From NCBI RefSeq assembly GCF_044502415.1, contig NZ_CP172402.1: 64,000 nucleotides of DNA; one strand, written 5' to 3'. The first letter of the stretch is position 1. The number at the start of each line of letters is the position of its first letter. Positions 45,702-54,440 of this stretch are shown one piece after another. The DNA is from Haloimpatiens lingqiaonensis. GTDB lineage: Bacteria; Bacillota; Clostridia; Clostridiales; Clostridiaceae. A program made the position numbers and the translations under genes. The notes under the pieces were generated by a model. It saw only the letters and a list, made by a program, of their open reading frames with translations. It made no database searches and was not told where the DNA came from.

Positions 45702-46157
45702 ATGGAAAATAATATAGTGAGCCTAGACAATTTTAGATTAAAAAAGATTGAACAAAATCATAAATCTACCCGTGGTTTTCATCTTAAAGAAAGAAAAAAG
45801 AAATTATATCTTACTGAAAAAGAAGTAGAGATTTTATTAGATTTCCTCGATGAAGATATAGGCTATGCAAACGAAGAAGAGGAAATGTTTATAAAACAGA
45901 ATGAATGGAAGATAGTGGAGAATTGCAGAAAAGATAGACAGGATTGTGAAAGAATTAAAAAAATAATAAAGGATAATATAGAAACCTACGAAGATTATGT
46001 TATGTTAGAACGTGATGACATAAGTTTTCTTGATTTAGAAATACACATACGTAATTCTAGCACAGATAAGGAAGAAGAAGAAAGAAATTTTAAAAAATAT
46101 GAAACAATAATGAAAAAATTCGATGAAAAATTAATAGATAAAAGACCCATTATATGA
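45702..46157 (+). CDS. Hypothetical charged protein, 151 residues
   Basis: Very rich in Lys and Glu and predicted helical, with runs such as LKERKKKLYLTEKEVEILL and DKEEEERNFKKYETIMKKF. ATG with GTGAGG upstream. The leader has GTGTTATGCTAAAAATAAA, like the leaders near 16090 and 16190, so these genes may share a promoter type. No family recognised. Confidence 0.55.
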   Translation: MENNIVSLDNFRLKKIEQNHKSTRGFHLKERKKKLYLTEKEVEILLDFLDEDIGYANEEEEMFIKQNEWKIVENCRKDRQDCERIKKIIKDNIETYEDYVMLERDDISFLDLEIHIRNSSTDKEEEERNFKKYETIMKKFDEKLIDKRPII

Positions 46158-46240
46158 ATTCATAGGGGTAAAGGAGCAAAGAGTTTAGGATTATACCAGA
46201 AATTGCAATATGAAAAAACTACACTCTCTGCTAAATAAGA

Positions 46241-46276
46241 AAAGGCATTAGGGGATTATGTCCTGCTAATGCCTTT
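46241..46276. terminator. Bidirectional terminator
   Basis: AAAGGCATTAG (46241-46251) and CTAATGCCTTT (46266-46276), with A-rich and T-rich sequence on the two sides, between convergent genes. Confidence 0.75.
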
Positions 46277-46285
46277 CTTATTACT

Positions 46286-46471
46286 TTAATCATCTTTTTC
46301 ATATAAGTTTTGTATTTTACTTGTGAATGACAGTAATGTAATATATGAAAAACCTATGAATAAGCCTATAACAAAGCGTATAACAATGTTTTGAATGGTT
46401 ACAACAAAAGGTATTAAGAATATGTTTGCTAGTATAAGCAATCTTATAGTTCTAAAAATACTTCCTTTCAT
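46286..46471 (-). CDS. Small two-helix membrane protein
   Basis: A 61-residue protein. After MKGSIFRTIR two hydrophobic segments (about residues 11-27 and 29-47) are followed by a charged end (NLYEKDD). ATG with AGGAGGCAT upstream. It reads away from tnsA and is divergent to it. Function not recognised. Confidence 0.55.
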   Translation of the reverse strand: MKGSIFRTIRLLILANIFLIPFVVTIQNIVIRFVIGLFIGFSYITLLSFTSKIQNLYEKDD

Positions 46472-46539
46472 GATACTTAAATGCCTCCTTATGCAAGTAA
46501 TACATAGAATTTTACTTGGCCACTATACCTTATTTCAAA

Positions 46540-46670
46540 TTGAAATTTAACGTTTAAAATAAAGTTGTTGTATGATAAAATTAAAGTACACAGAACGAAT
46601 GGATTAAAATGCCATTGACACAGACATCTTAAAGATGCCTTAAGGTCAGTGGCATTTTTTTATTTGCAAT
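46540..46670 (+). promoter_or_regulatory. tnsABCD promoter region with TnsB-type motif and leader hairpin
   Basis: AAATAAAGTTGTTGTAT (46557-46573) equals 17 bases of the second site in mini-element copy 2 (54491-54507). In Tn7 TnsB binds an end that overlaps the tns promoter and represses it, so autorepression is plausible here. Downstream, ATGCCATTGAC (46609-46619) pairs with GTCAGTGGCAT (46645-46655), with a small inner stem and seven T: a terminator-like leader 30 bp before tnsA. Confidence 0.65.
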
Positions 46671-46693
46671 TTTAAAGTATTGGAGGTAATTCA

Positions 46694-47551
46694 ATGGCTA
46701 AAAGAAACAATGATTGGGATTCAAATAAATTAAATAGATGGATAAAGGAAGGCAGGGGTCAGGGAGAAGGGAAGGAATATAAGCCTTGGTTAACTGTGCA
46801 GGATTTCCCCAGTATGGGCAGGGTAACAAGAGTTTTTGGGTGGACAACTCAAAGAATACATCATTTTTTTTCAGATACGCAATTAAAGTATTTTTATTTA
46901 CTAGATTGGGAAGAAAGAGTCATTGATATTCGAGAGCATTATCCCCTTATAGATTTAGAAGTAGTGTTAAAAGATACATCGGATTTAAGACTTGGTAAGT
47001 TTATAGACAGGAAAACCAAGGAGCCTTATATACTAACCACTACATTTTTGATTACGCTATTGAACTTTGATGGAAAAAAGAGTTTTGCTGCCAGAAGTAT
47101 TAAATATGCATCAGAATTAGAGAAAAAGAGTACAATCGAGAAACTGGAAATTGAAAGGAGGTACTGGAAAGCAAGAGGTATAGATTGGGGAATCGTAACA
47201 AATAAGGACATTAATGATGTCAGGGCAAGAAATATAGAATGGGTTCATTCAGCGATGAATTCTGATGACTGCAACGGTCTTTCTAAGGCTGAGTTTGATG
47301 ACTTGTTTGACGGTATTTTATACAGATTTATTGATAATAAGCAGAGCATAAAGAACATTATAGCAGGATTTGAAAAAGACTATTCACTAGATGTCGGAAT
47401 GGGATTACTATTATTTAAACGTTTAGTTGCAGAGAAAAGAATAGTTCTAGATATGGATAAGCCTATCAATCTTAGTCAAACAGGGAAATCAGTTTACATA
47501 CCTGAAATAAGTGACAAAGGGGGAAATAATGATGTTAAGGTATACGGTTAA
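46694..47551 (+). CDS. tnsA: TnsA-like transposase subunit, probably nuclease-dead
   Basis: TnsA cuts the 5' ends of Tn7 so that it moves by cut and paste. The 285-residue protein has the recognisable TnsA_N core (HHFFSDTQLKYFYLLDWEER), the C-terminal ARSIKYASELEKK, and EIERRYWKARGIDWGIVT. In Tn7 the catalytic residues are E63, D114 and K132. The same positions here appear to be Q63 (SDTQLKY where S-D-L-E is usual), T117 (YILTTTF where T-T-D-F is usual) and K137 (SIKY). Two of three are lost, both codons being clear (CAA, ACA). If the alignment by eye is right, strand cleavage at the 5' ends is absent. The gene overlaps tnsB by 23 bp. Confidence 0.88.
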   Translation: MAKRNNDWDSNKLNRWIKEGRGQGEGKEYKPWLTVQDFPSMGRVTRVFGWTTQRIHHFFSDTQLKYFYLLDWEERVIDIREHYPLIDLEVVLKDTSDLRLGKFIDRKTKEPYILTTTFLITLLNFDGKKSFAARSIKYASELEKKSTIEKLEIERRYWKARGIDWGIVTNKDINDVRARNIEWVHSAMNSDDCNGLSKAEFDDLFDGILYRFIDNKQSIKNIIAGFEKDYSLDVGMGLLLFKRLVAEKRIVLDMDKPINLSQTGKSVYIPEISDKGGNNDVKVYG

Positions 47552-49691
47552 TTCTTTAATAGAATGGAAAGACGGGACTGAAAGTACTAGCATTGAGAGA
47601 CTTCTATGGATGGATGATGAAATAGCCTACACAATAGATGTAAATAAAAATAAAGTCCCTTATATTCGCAAATTAGAGGATATAGAAGATGCGTTGGCTG
47701 GGGGGAAGGCAGAAATAAAAGATGATGACGAATTTATAGTTGTGTTAAAAGAAGAAGATATACCTGAAAAACATAAGGAAATTAGGGATAGGGCGTGGGA
47801 AGTAATTAGGGATATGGTAGATAAGGAGCCAGATATTTTTCAATCCACTTTTAGAGGGAAGTTAATTAAAAGAGCCTCCGAAACCTGTGGATTAAGTGAA
47901 TCATGGATTCTGGAATATTTAAAAAGGTACTGGAAAAGGGGAAAAACTTGCAACGCTTTATTACCAGATTACCGAAACTGTGGAGCAAAGGGTAAAGAGA
48001 GAAAGGCTGGAAATGTGAAAAGAGGAAGACCTAGAACTAATCAGTCTATTATAGGAGAAGGGGTAAATGTTACTGAGGATATAAAAAGAATCTTTCGTAT
48101 TGCTGTAAATAAATACTACTATACCACAGCAAAAAATTCTTTAACATTGACTTATGAACTCATGAGAAAAGAATATTTTTCGGATGGTTTTAAAGAAGAA
48201 AATGGAGTTAAGATACCAATTATAAAGCCTCAGGCGGAAATTCCATCCTTTGGGCAGTTTAGGTATTGGTTTGAGAAGGAGCGAAATATAAAAAAAGAGA
48301 TAACTAGCAGATACAGCAATAAAAAGTATCAAAAACAGTATAGACCTATAATAGGCAGTTCTTTAGATGGAGTATTTCAACCTGGGCAATTTGAAATAGA
48401 CTGTCAAGTAGGTGATGTTTATTTAGTATCACGGTTCAACAGAAACTGGGTTATAGGTAGGCCTGCCATTTATGCAGTAATTGACAAGTTCAGTAGACTA
48501 ATATGTGGTCTATATATTGGATTAGAAACAGGTTCTTATGCAGGAGCCATGATGGCGCTTTTAAACGCAACCATGAATAAAGTAGAGTTTTGTAAGCAGT
48601 ATGGTATTGAAATAGAGGAGAAGGATTGGCCAGTACATCATCTTCCAGAGACTATTATTGCAGACAGGGGAGAATTAGAAGGAGGAAATATTGATAACCT
48701 TATTAATACTCTAAATGTGAAAGTTCAAAATACTCCACCTTATAGAGCAGACCTAAAATCAGCAGTTGAAAGGTTCTTTGGACTTACAAATGAGCGAGTA
48801 AAGCCATTTGTGCCAGGTGTTGTGGATTTAGATGGAAGGGAACGAGGGGATAAAGACTATAGGATAAAAGCAAAACTGGATTTATTTCAATTTACTCAGA
48901 TAATGATAAAATGCATTTTATACCACAATAATCATTATCATTTGGATTACTATAAGCGTGATGAAGATATGGTTGAAGATAATGTTTCCTGTATTCCAAT
49001 AGAACTTTGGAACTGGGGTATTGCAAATCGAGGTGGGACACTTAGAACAGTTCCAGAGGATGCTGCAAAACTAGCACTGATGCCTTCTGATACAGCCACT
49101 ATGACTGCAAAAGGGATTAGGTATAAAGATATGTATTATGCAGCAAAGTCTATGCTAAAAAACGGAATGTTTGCTGATGCACGAACCAAGGGAACACGGA
49201 AAATTAAAATAAGTTATGACCCACGTAATATGGATTACATCTATGTCTATAATGATAACCCTAATGAATACGAGAAATGTTTTTTGGTAGATGCTAACAG
49301 CAGATATAAAGATAAGGCATTCGAAGAAATAGAATACTTATTAGTAGTAGAAAAAATGCAGCAGGAAAAGAGCAAAGATAATGTAGCACAAGCCAAGACT
49401 CAATTAATTGCTGAAATAGAAGACATAGTTCAGCAAGCAGAAGAAGATTATGAAAGAGAGACAAGCACAGTAGAAAGTGATAGACAAAGAGTAAAGAACA
49501 TTAGGGGGAATAGGAAGGCTGAAAAGTCCGTAAGAAGGATAGAAGAGGCTTTTGATTTAGGCAATGATAATCAATATTTTAAAGCCAACAAAGAAGAAAA
49601 AGAAACCGAAGAGATGGATACCCTGCAATTGCTGTTTCAAAAACAGAAAGAGGTGATGATGGATGAAGAAAGTGATGATACCGAATGGTAG
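47529..49691 (+). CDS. tnsB: TnsB-like DDE transposase
   Basis: Binds the element ends, cuts the 3' strands and joins them to the target. About 720 residues; ATG 47529 follows AAGGGGG. An N-terminal helical DNA-binding part is followed by the RNase H fold with D in FEIDCQVGDVY (near 288), D in IIADRGELEG (near 377) and E in DLKSAVERFFG (near 413), so the DDE triad is complete. The C-terminal part is charged and carries the TnsC-interacting tail in known systems. It overlaps tnsC by 29 bp. Confidence 0.95.
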   Translation: MMLRYTVNSLIEWKDGTESTSIERLLWMDDEIAYTIDVNKNKVPYIRKLEDIEDALAGGKAEIKDDDEFIVVLKEEDIPEKHKEIRDRAWEVIRDMVDKEPDIFQSTFRGKLIKRASETCGLSESWILEYLKRYWKRGKTCNALLPDYRNCGAKGKERKAGNVKRGRPRTNQSIIGEGVNVTEDIKRIFRIAVNKYYYTTAKNSLTLTYELMRKEYFSDGFKEENGVKIPIIKPQAEIPSFGQFRYWFEKERNIKKEITSRYSNKKYQKQYRPIIGSSLDGVFQPGQFEIDCQVGDVYLVSRFNRNWVIGRPAIYAVIDKFSRLICGLYIGLETGSYAGAMMALLNATMNKVEFCKQYGIEIEEKDWPVHHLPETIIADRGELEGGNIDNLINTLNVKVQNTPPYRADLKSAVERFFGLTNERVKPFVPGVVDLDGRERGDKDYRIKAKLDLFQFTQIMIKCILYHNNHYHLDYYKRDEDMVEDNVSCIPIELWNWGIANRGGTLRTVPEDAAKLALMPSDTATMTAKGIRYKDMYYAAKSMLKNGMFADARTKGTRKIKISYDPRNMDYIYVYNDNPNEYEKCFLVDANSRYKDKAFEEIEYLLVVEKMQQEKSKDNVAQAKTQLIAEIEDIVQQAEEDYERETSTVESDRQRVKNIRGNRKAEKSVRRIEEAFDLGNDNQYFKANKEEKETEEMDTLQLLFQKQKEVMMDEESDDTEW

Positions 49692-51345
49692 TATAGCAGT
49701 AGAGGCAGAGTATACAGAGCAGATAATTCCAGATTATAAAGGCAATCCATTCATTGAATCTCTTCCTAATCTCCTTTCCGCCCAAGAGGCAATTGAAAGA
49801 TTGACTTTTTATCCCGAATTTAATAAAAGTGAAAGATTACTGGACAGTCACTATCGTATTCATATGGTAGACAGATTATTTCAGGTTTTTCAGCCCCTCC
49901 CTATGAGCATAGAACTTGAAAGAAAGATTTCTCGTGCAATAAGGCAAGGATACCTTTCCCGGAATCCATTTAGCAGCAAACTGGCTCAAGGGTTTTACAG
50001 AGAGTATCATGAGAATATTAGTAACCTAATAAATAATAAAGATTTTTATTCAACGTCACTAGGATTTTCTTTGATAGGAATATCAGGTTTGGGAAAGACT
50101 TCTTCTCTTAATAGGGTACTAACTTTATATCCTCAGATAATTGTGCATTCTGAATATCAAGAAATTCCTTTTTCGATGTACCAAGTAGTATATTTGAAAT
50201 TGGAATGCCCCCATGACGGCTCAATTAAGGGACTCCTATACGAGTTTTTCGCTGAAATAGACAGGCTTCTTGGAACCAATTATCATGAAAAAGTAATGAG
50301 GACAAGACCAACTGTTGATGTGATGATGACCGTCATGAATCAGGTGGTAAGAAATTGTGCTCTAGGCATTTTAGTTATTGATGAGATACAACATTTAAGT
50401 ATGGCCAAATCTGGTGGAAGTGAAAAGATGTTAAGTTTCTTTGTAAACCTCGTGAATAATGTAGGGGTACCAGTTATTTTAGTGGGAACCCCAAAAGCAA
50501 TCAAAGTCCTTCAGGGAGACTTCAGACAGGCACGCAGAGGGTCAGGCCTCGGTGGCGATATGGTATGCGATAGGATTCAAAGAGATGGGGTGTGGGACTT
50601 ATTAGTAGATTCTATATGGCACTACCAGTGGATGAGGAAAGAAACGCTCCTTACCCCTGAAATAAGTAATGTATTATATGAAGAAACCCAGGGGATACCT
50701 GATTTATTAAAAAAGGTTTATGCTATTGCTCAAGCCCATGCTATATCGACAGGAAAGGAAGAGATAACTCCACAAATTATTAAAAAGGTAGCAAAAGAGA
50801 ATTTAAAACTAATTCAGCCAATGATTACTGCATTAAAGACGAATAATCTAAGAGAAATTATTAAATACGAGGATATCTATATGGCGGATATTGATTATAC
50901 AGATTATTTAACTCGGACGAGAGAATCTATTAACCTGGACTTGCGGGCTAAGGAGATAAAGAAAGAACAAAAGAAACTAAGGCAAGAGGGCTCTATAGGG
51001 GTAAAAAAAGAGGCTCTGATAAAACTTGTTGAGTTAGGCGTAGATATTAAAAATGCACAAAAAATAGTTGATACTATGTTTTCTAAAAATCAAGACTTAG
51101 GTGCAGATGATATGGTAAAAGGTGTGATAGAACAACTTAAGGATGAAGAAGTAGGGGGGATAGGGAAAAAAGGAACAGGTAAAATGGAAGAAAGAGAATC
51201 AGGGCGAAATGCTGTACACTCATCTGATATTCGAACCGTTATTGAACAAGGCAAAAAGGATAATAAAAGTGCTTATGAGGCTATAAAAGAATCAGGATAT
51301 ATTGTAAGTTTTAAAGATGATATTTTTGCCAAGGGGGTGATATAG
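49663..51345 (+). CDS. tnsC: TnsC-like AAA+ ATPase
   Basis: Regulator that links target recognition to the transposase and controls target immunity. About 560 residues. The AAA+ domain has Walker A LIGISGLGKTSSLN (near residue 140), Walker B ILVIDEIQHLS (near 236), a sensor-type VILVGTPKA, and an arginine-rich segment (RQARRGSG). The C-terminal 150 residues are an extension. ATG 49663 follows AGGTGAT. Its stop overlaps the tnsD start, so the operon is translationally coupled. Confidence 0.93.
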   Translation: MKKVMIPNGSIAVEAEYTEQIIPDYKGNPFIESLPNLLSAQEAIERLTFYPEFNKSERLLDSHYRIHMVDRLFQVFQPLPMSIELERKISRAIRQGYLSRNPFSSKLAQGFYREYHENISNLINNKDFYSTSLGFSLIGISGLGKTSSLNRVLTLYPQIIVHSEYQEIPFSMYQVVYLKLECPHDGSIKGLLYEFFAEIDRLLGTNYHEKVMRTRPTVDVMMTVMNQVVRNCALGILVIDEIQHLSMAKSGGSEKMLSFFVNLVNNVGVPVILVGTPKAIKVLQGDFRQARRGSGLGGDMVCDRIQRDGVWDLLVDSIWHYQWMRKETLLTPEISNVLYEETQGIPDLLKKVYAIAQAHAISTGKEEITPQIIKKVAKENLKLIQPMITALKTNNLREIIKYEDIYMADIDYTDYLTRTRESINLDLRAKEIKKEQKKLRQEGSIGVKKEALIKLVELGVDIKNAQKIVDTMFSKNQDLGADDMVKGVIEQLKDEEVGGIGKKGTGKMEERESGRNAVHSSDIRTVIEQGKKDNKSAYEAIKESGYIVSFKDDIFAKGVI

Positions 51346-53063
51346 TGAACTTTTTTCCTACACCTTATCCAGGCGAAATATTATATAGTACGCTGGCACG
51401 ATACTGTATGCGAAGTGGAAATATAAAAGAAATCCATAATTTTGAAGACTTATTCGGAACAAGGAATTGTATAGCAGTTATGGAACTGTCTACACAATTA
51501 GATGCACTAATTGAAAATATGCCTGTCGGTACAAAATATACAGCAGAATATTTTATTTATAAGCATACCTTATTTCCTTTTCTTGCAGCATTTATCCCAA
51601 AAGAACGGGCTGAAAAGATAATTGGAACTATGAGAAATGGTGAAGGGGCAGTTTCCTACATGAGGATAGGTCTAATATCAAATTCTATCAATTTAAATAA
51701 ATACTTTCGATTTTGTCCTGAGTGTTTTAAAGAGGACATAGAAAGATTTGGAGAGCCATATTGGCACAGAAGTCATCAGGTTACAGGGGTATTTGTATGT
51801 TTAAAACATAAGATACCCCTTTGTGATAGCACAGAACTCATAAGGGCAGGTAACAGACAGAGGTTTATTAGCGCATCTTGTAAGAACTGTATTGTAGAAA
51901 AAGAAATAAGTTATTCAAATGATTTGATGAAGAAGATGCTTTGGATGGCAGGAGATGTAGAAATACTTCTAAATAATCAATTTGGATTTAAGAAGACTGA
52001 GTGGTTTAGAAATCAGTTTCGAGTTAAGTTGATTGAAAAAGGCTATGCTAGGATGAACAATTATATTCACCAAAAGAAGTTAAAACAAGACTTTGTGGAT
52101 TTTTATGGTCATGAATACTTGGTACTTGTTCAATCCCCTGTATCAGTTAATAGCGGAGGTTGGCTACCTGATATGGTTAGAAATAATGATAGGACAACCT
52201 ATTCAATAAGGTATCTATTATTAGCGAGGTTTCTCGGAATTCCAGTGGCTGATTTATTTAATACAAAACTTGGCTCTAATAATGAAGATGAAAACAATAT
52301 TGATGCTTATCAGGAACTGTGGGACCAGAGGTTGATAGAACTTACCCAGTCAGGACTATCAATCCGAGAAATATCAGATATATTAAAGTCATCTACAAAG
52401 ACAATCAGAAAGGCTATTGATAGACTTGAAATAGAAGAATTCTGGAAGTTTAATGGTGGTGGGAAATATCTTCACAGCAAGTTTACTGATACAGAAGAAT
52501 TCAGAATGAAAAGAGAAAGGTTAAGGGGAAAGTGGCTTGAAATCCATGCTCAATATCCTGATAAAAGCAGTAGCCAAATTCGTAAAAATAACGATGGAGT
52601 TTATGCATGGCTAAAAAGATATGATAGTGAATGGATGGAAGAAAACTATCGCAGAATAAAAACAGTAGTTAACACTGTTGATTGGGATAAAAGAGATGCT
52701 GAATTGCTTCCTAAAGTTAAGGAAGTGATAAAAGAAATGAAGGAGGGCAAGCCTGAAAGGATAACATGGTCAACTATAGGAGGCAAGTTAGGGATTAGCG
52801 GTTGGCTCTCTAAAAGGAAGGAGAAACTTCCATTGACAAAGGCATATATAGACTCAGAATTAGAAAGTCTAGAAGAATTCCATATAAGAAAAATAAAATG
52901 GGGCATTGAAGAATTAGAAAGGCAGGGAAAAGAAATAACATTATGGAATCTAATTGAAACAGCAGGAGTAAGGCCTAGATATATAAAAACAATTTCTAGA
53001 GAGGTTAATAAAATATTGAAAGATGAAGGATTCAATATTACTATTTTAAATAAATATCTATAA
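51345..53063 (+). CDS. tnsD: TnsD/TniQ-family target-selection protein
   Basis: Directs insertion to a fixed chromosomal site by binding DNA and recruiting TnsC. About 572 residues, GTG start after AAGGGGG. The N-terminal TniQ domain (FFPTPYPGEILYSTLARYCMR) is followed by a zinc module (FCPECFKEDIERFGEPYW..H, then C-x2-H in VCLKHKIPL). A long C-terminal region has HTH-like parts (SGLSIREISDILKSSTKTIR). The length matches site-specific TnsD proteins rather than short CRISPR-linked TniQ. The insertion 14 bp after recR suggests that the 3' end of recR is the site it reads. Confidence 0.9.
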   Translation: MNFFPTPYPGEILYSTLARYCMRSGNIKEIHNFEDLFGTRNCIAVMELSTQLDALIENMPVGTKYTAEYFIYKHTLFPFLAAFIPKERAEKIIGTMRNGEGAVSYMRIGLISNSINLNKYFRFCPECFKEDIERFGEPYWHRSHQVTGVFVCLKHKIPLCDSTELIRAGNRQRFISASCKNCIVEKEISYSNDLMKKMLWMAGDVEILLNNQFGFKKTEWFRNQFRVKLIEKGYARMNNYIHQKKLKQDFVDFYGHEYLVLVQSPVSVNSGGWLPDMVRNNDRTTYSIRYLLLARFLGIPVADLFNTKLGSNNEDENNIDAYQELWDQRLIELTQSGLSIREISDILKSSTKTIRKAIDRLEIEEFWKFNGGGKYLHSKFTDTEEFRMKRERLRGKWLEIHAQYPDKSSSQIRKNNDGVYAWLKRYDSEWMEENYRRIKTVVNTVDWDKRDAELLPKVKEVIKEMKEGKPERITWSTIGGKLGISGWLSKRKEKLPLTKAYIDSELESLEEFHIRKIKWGIEELERQGKEITLWNLIETAGVRPRYIKTISREVNKILKDEGFNITILNKYL

Positions 53064-53067
53064 TTGT

Positions 53068-53116
53068 ATAGGGTTTAATAGATGAATAAAACCCTATATC
53101 TAAGTAGGGTTTTTAA
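53068..53116 (+). terminator. Terminator of the tns operon
   Basis: Overlapping hairpins: TATAGGGTTTA / TAAAACCCTATA and ACCCTA...TAGGGTTTTT follow the tnsD stop within 55 bp. Confidence 0.7.
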
Positions 53117-53286
53117 ATATGTTCGTTTACCAGACAAATAAACCAAAAAAATTTTTATGGGTTATTAAAGTTTTTATTTAAAATAAAGTCTAAACATTAT
53201 TAATATATATTTGTCAAATAATGAAAAGTTTGACCGTAGAACTTGTGAAATAATGTTATAATATTTATGAAAGGGGGACATATATA

Positions 53287-54072
53287 TTGGATAATCAGCA
53301 AATTGAAATTATTAAGAAGACATTAGAGGAACAGGAGGTGAAAAATGTTGCTATTTTCGTAGATTATGATAATATTTACTATGGTCTTAAAGATTATGCA
53401 CTAGATTTAAATGATAATAACTTCTGCGTTTTTAATTTAATGAATATAATATATACTAAGAATAAAATACGTACTATGCGTGCATATGCAGATTTTGACC
53501 AAGTAAATGATATAAAATTAAAAGTTTTGCAAGAAAAGAGAGTTCAGATAAGAAATGTTTATGGAAATGGTAAAGAAGAACAGTACCGAAAAAATGCTTC
53601 AGATATAGAATTATCAATTGACGCTATAGAAACTTATTACAAAAATCGAGAAATAGATACATTCGTATTTATAACGGCAGATAGTGATATGATACCAATT
53701 ATGAGCAGAATGATTTATAAAGGGAAAAAGGTTCATTTATATTATATAGATGAAAATACTTCACAATATCAGAATATTACTAATTATTCGCACTTAAATC
53801 TAGATATTTTAAAAATACTTGAGATACCTTTAGAAAGAAAGAAACCAGAATACTGGGTTAATGATGTAATTAATTTAATTGATGAGTGGTATAAGAATCC
53901 TAACAATAGTAATAAAATGTTAGGTGGTAAATGGTTAAATGATGAATTGCAAAAAAATTTACATATGTCGCAACATTTAGCATCCATTACCATACAATAT
54001 ATGGAGGAGAATGATAAAGTTCAAAAAACAAAGAAAAGAAAATTGGAAGGATATGTAATAAAAACTTCCTAG
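53287..54072 (+). CDS. NYN-domain (PIN-like) endoribonuclease-type protein
   Basis: A 261-residue protein, TTG at 53287 after AAAGGGGG. The NYN/LabA-like domain shows NVAIFVDYDNIYYGL (first Asp), NASDIELSIDAIE and TFVFITADSDMIPIM, the three acidic sites of the family. A C-terminal winged-helix-like part (LGGKWLNDELQKNLHMSQHLAS) follows. NYN proteins cut RNA and appear in defence and mobile contexts. It stands beside tnsD but has its own promoter region. It may be cargo or a local regulator. Confidence 0.8.
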   Translation: MDNQQIEIIKKTLEEQEVKNVAIFVDYDNIYYGLKDYALDLNDNNFCVFNLMNIIYTKNKIRTMRAYADFDQVNDIKLKVLQEKRVQIRNVYGNGKEEQYRKNASDIELSIDAIETYYKNREIDTFVFITADSDMIPIMSRMIYKGKKVHLYYIDENTSQYQNITNYSHLNLDILKILEIPLERKKPEYWVNDVINLIDEWYKNPNNSNKMLGGKWLNDELQKNLHMSQHLASITIQYMEENDKVQKTKKRKLEGYVIKTS

Positions 54073-54440
54073 GGTAATAAAAAAGAAGTATAAGTTTTTC
54101 AAGAAAATCATATAATAATTACTAAGAAGTATAAAAAAGTTTATAAAAAGTTTAAAAAAGTTCTTGATTTAATAATTTTAATTTTATATAATGAACTTAC
54201 AAATAATATTTCAAATTTTTTAGTTTCAAAGTTATTTAAATACGATTATTTTAATTGCGAGTTATTTAATTACGAAATTTTTTAATTTAGAATAAAGGGT
54301 TTATTTGTTGAAACAAATAAACCCTTTATTCTTTGTATACTAGATTGTAAGATTAGTTAGCAGTTGAAGTTACAAGGTAACAAAAGTTATGTACGAATAA
54401 CGATTCATAAAATGGGAAAATAATTGAATCCTTCTATCTA
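54073..54440 (+). ncRNA. Candidate small RNA with a perfect 20-bp hairpin
   Basis: TTGATT (54164-54169) and TATAAT (54187-54192), 17 bp apart, could start an RNA near 54199. It would carry two near-identical motifs, AGTTATTTAAATACGA (54230) and AGTTATTTAATTACGA (54260), 30 bp apart, and end in a perfect hairpin with arms GAATAAAGGGTTTATTTGTT (54290-54309) and its complement (54312-54331). The tail is only weakly T-rich. The NYN gene itself has no other terminator, so the hairpin may serve it too. Confidence 0.5.

Noticed and set aside
46694..54440. CRISPR-associated transposon
   Set aside because: TnsABC plus TniQ-type protein and a possible RNA near the end raised the idea, but there is no repeat-spacer array and no cas gene, and the TnsD is of the long, site-specific kind.
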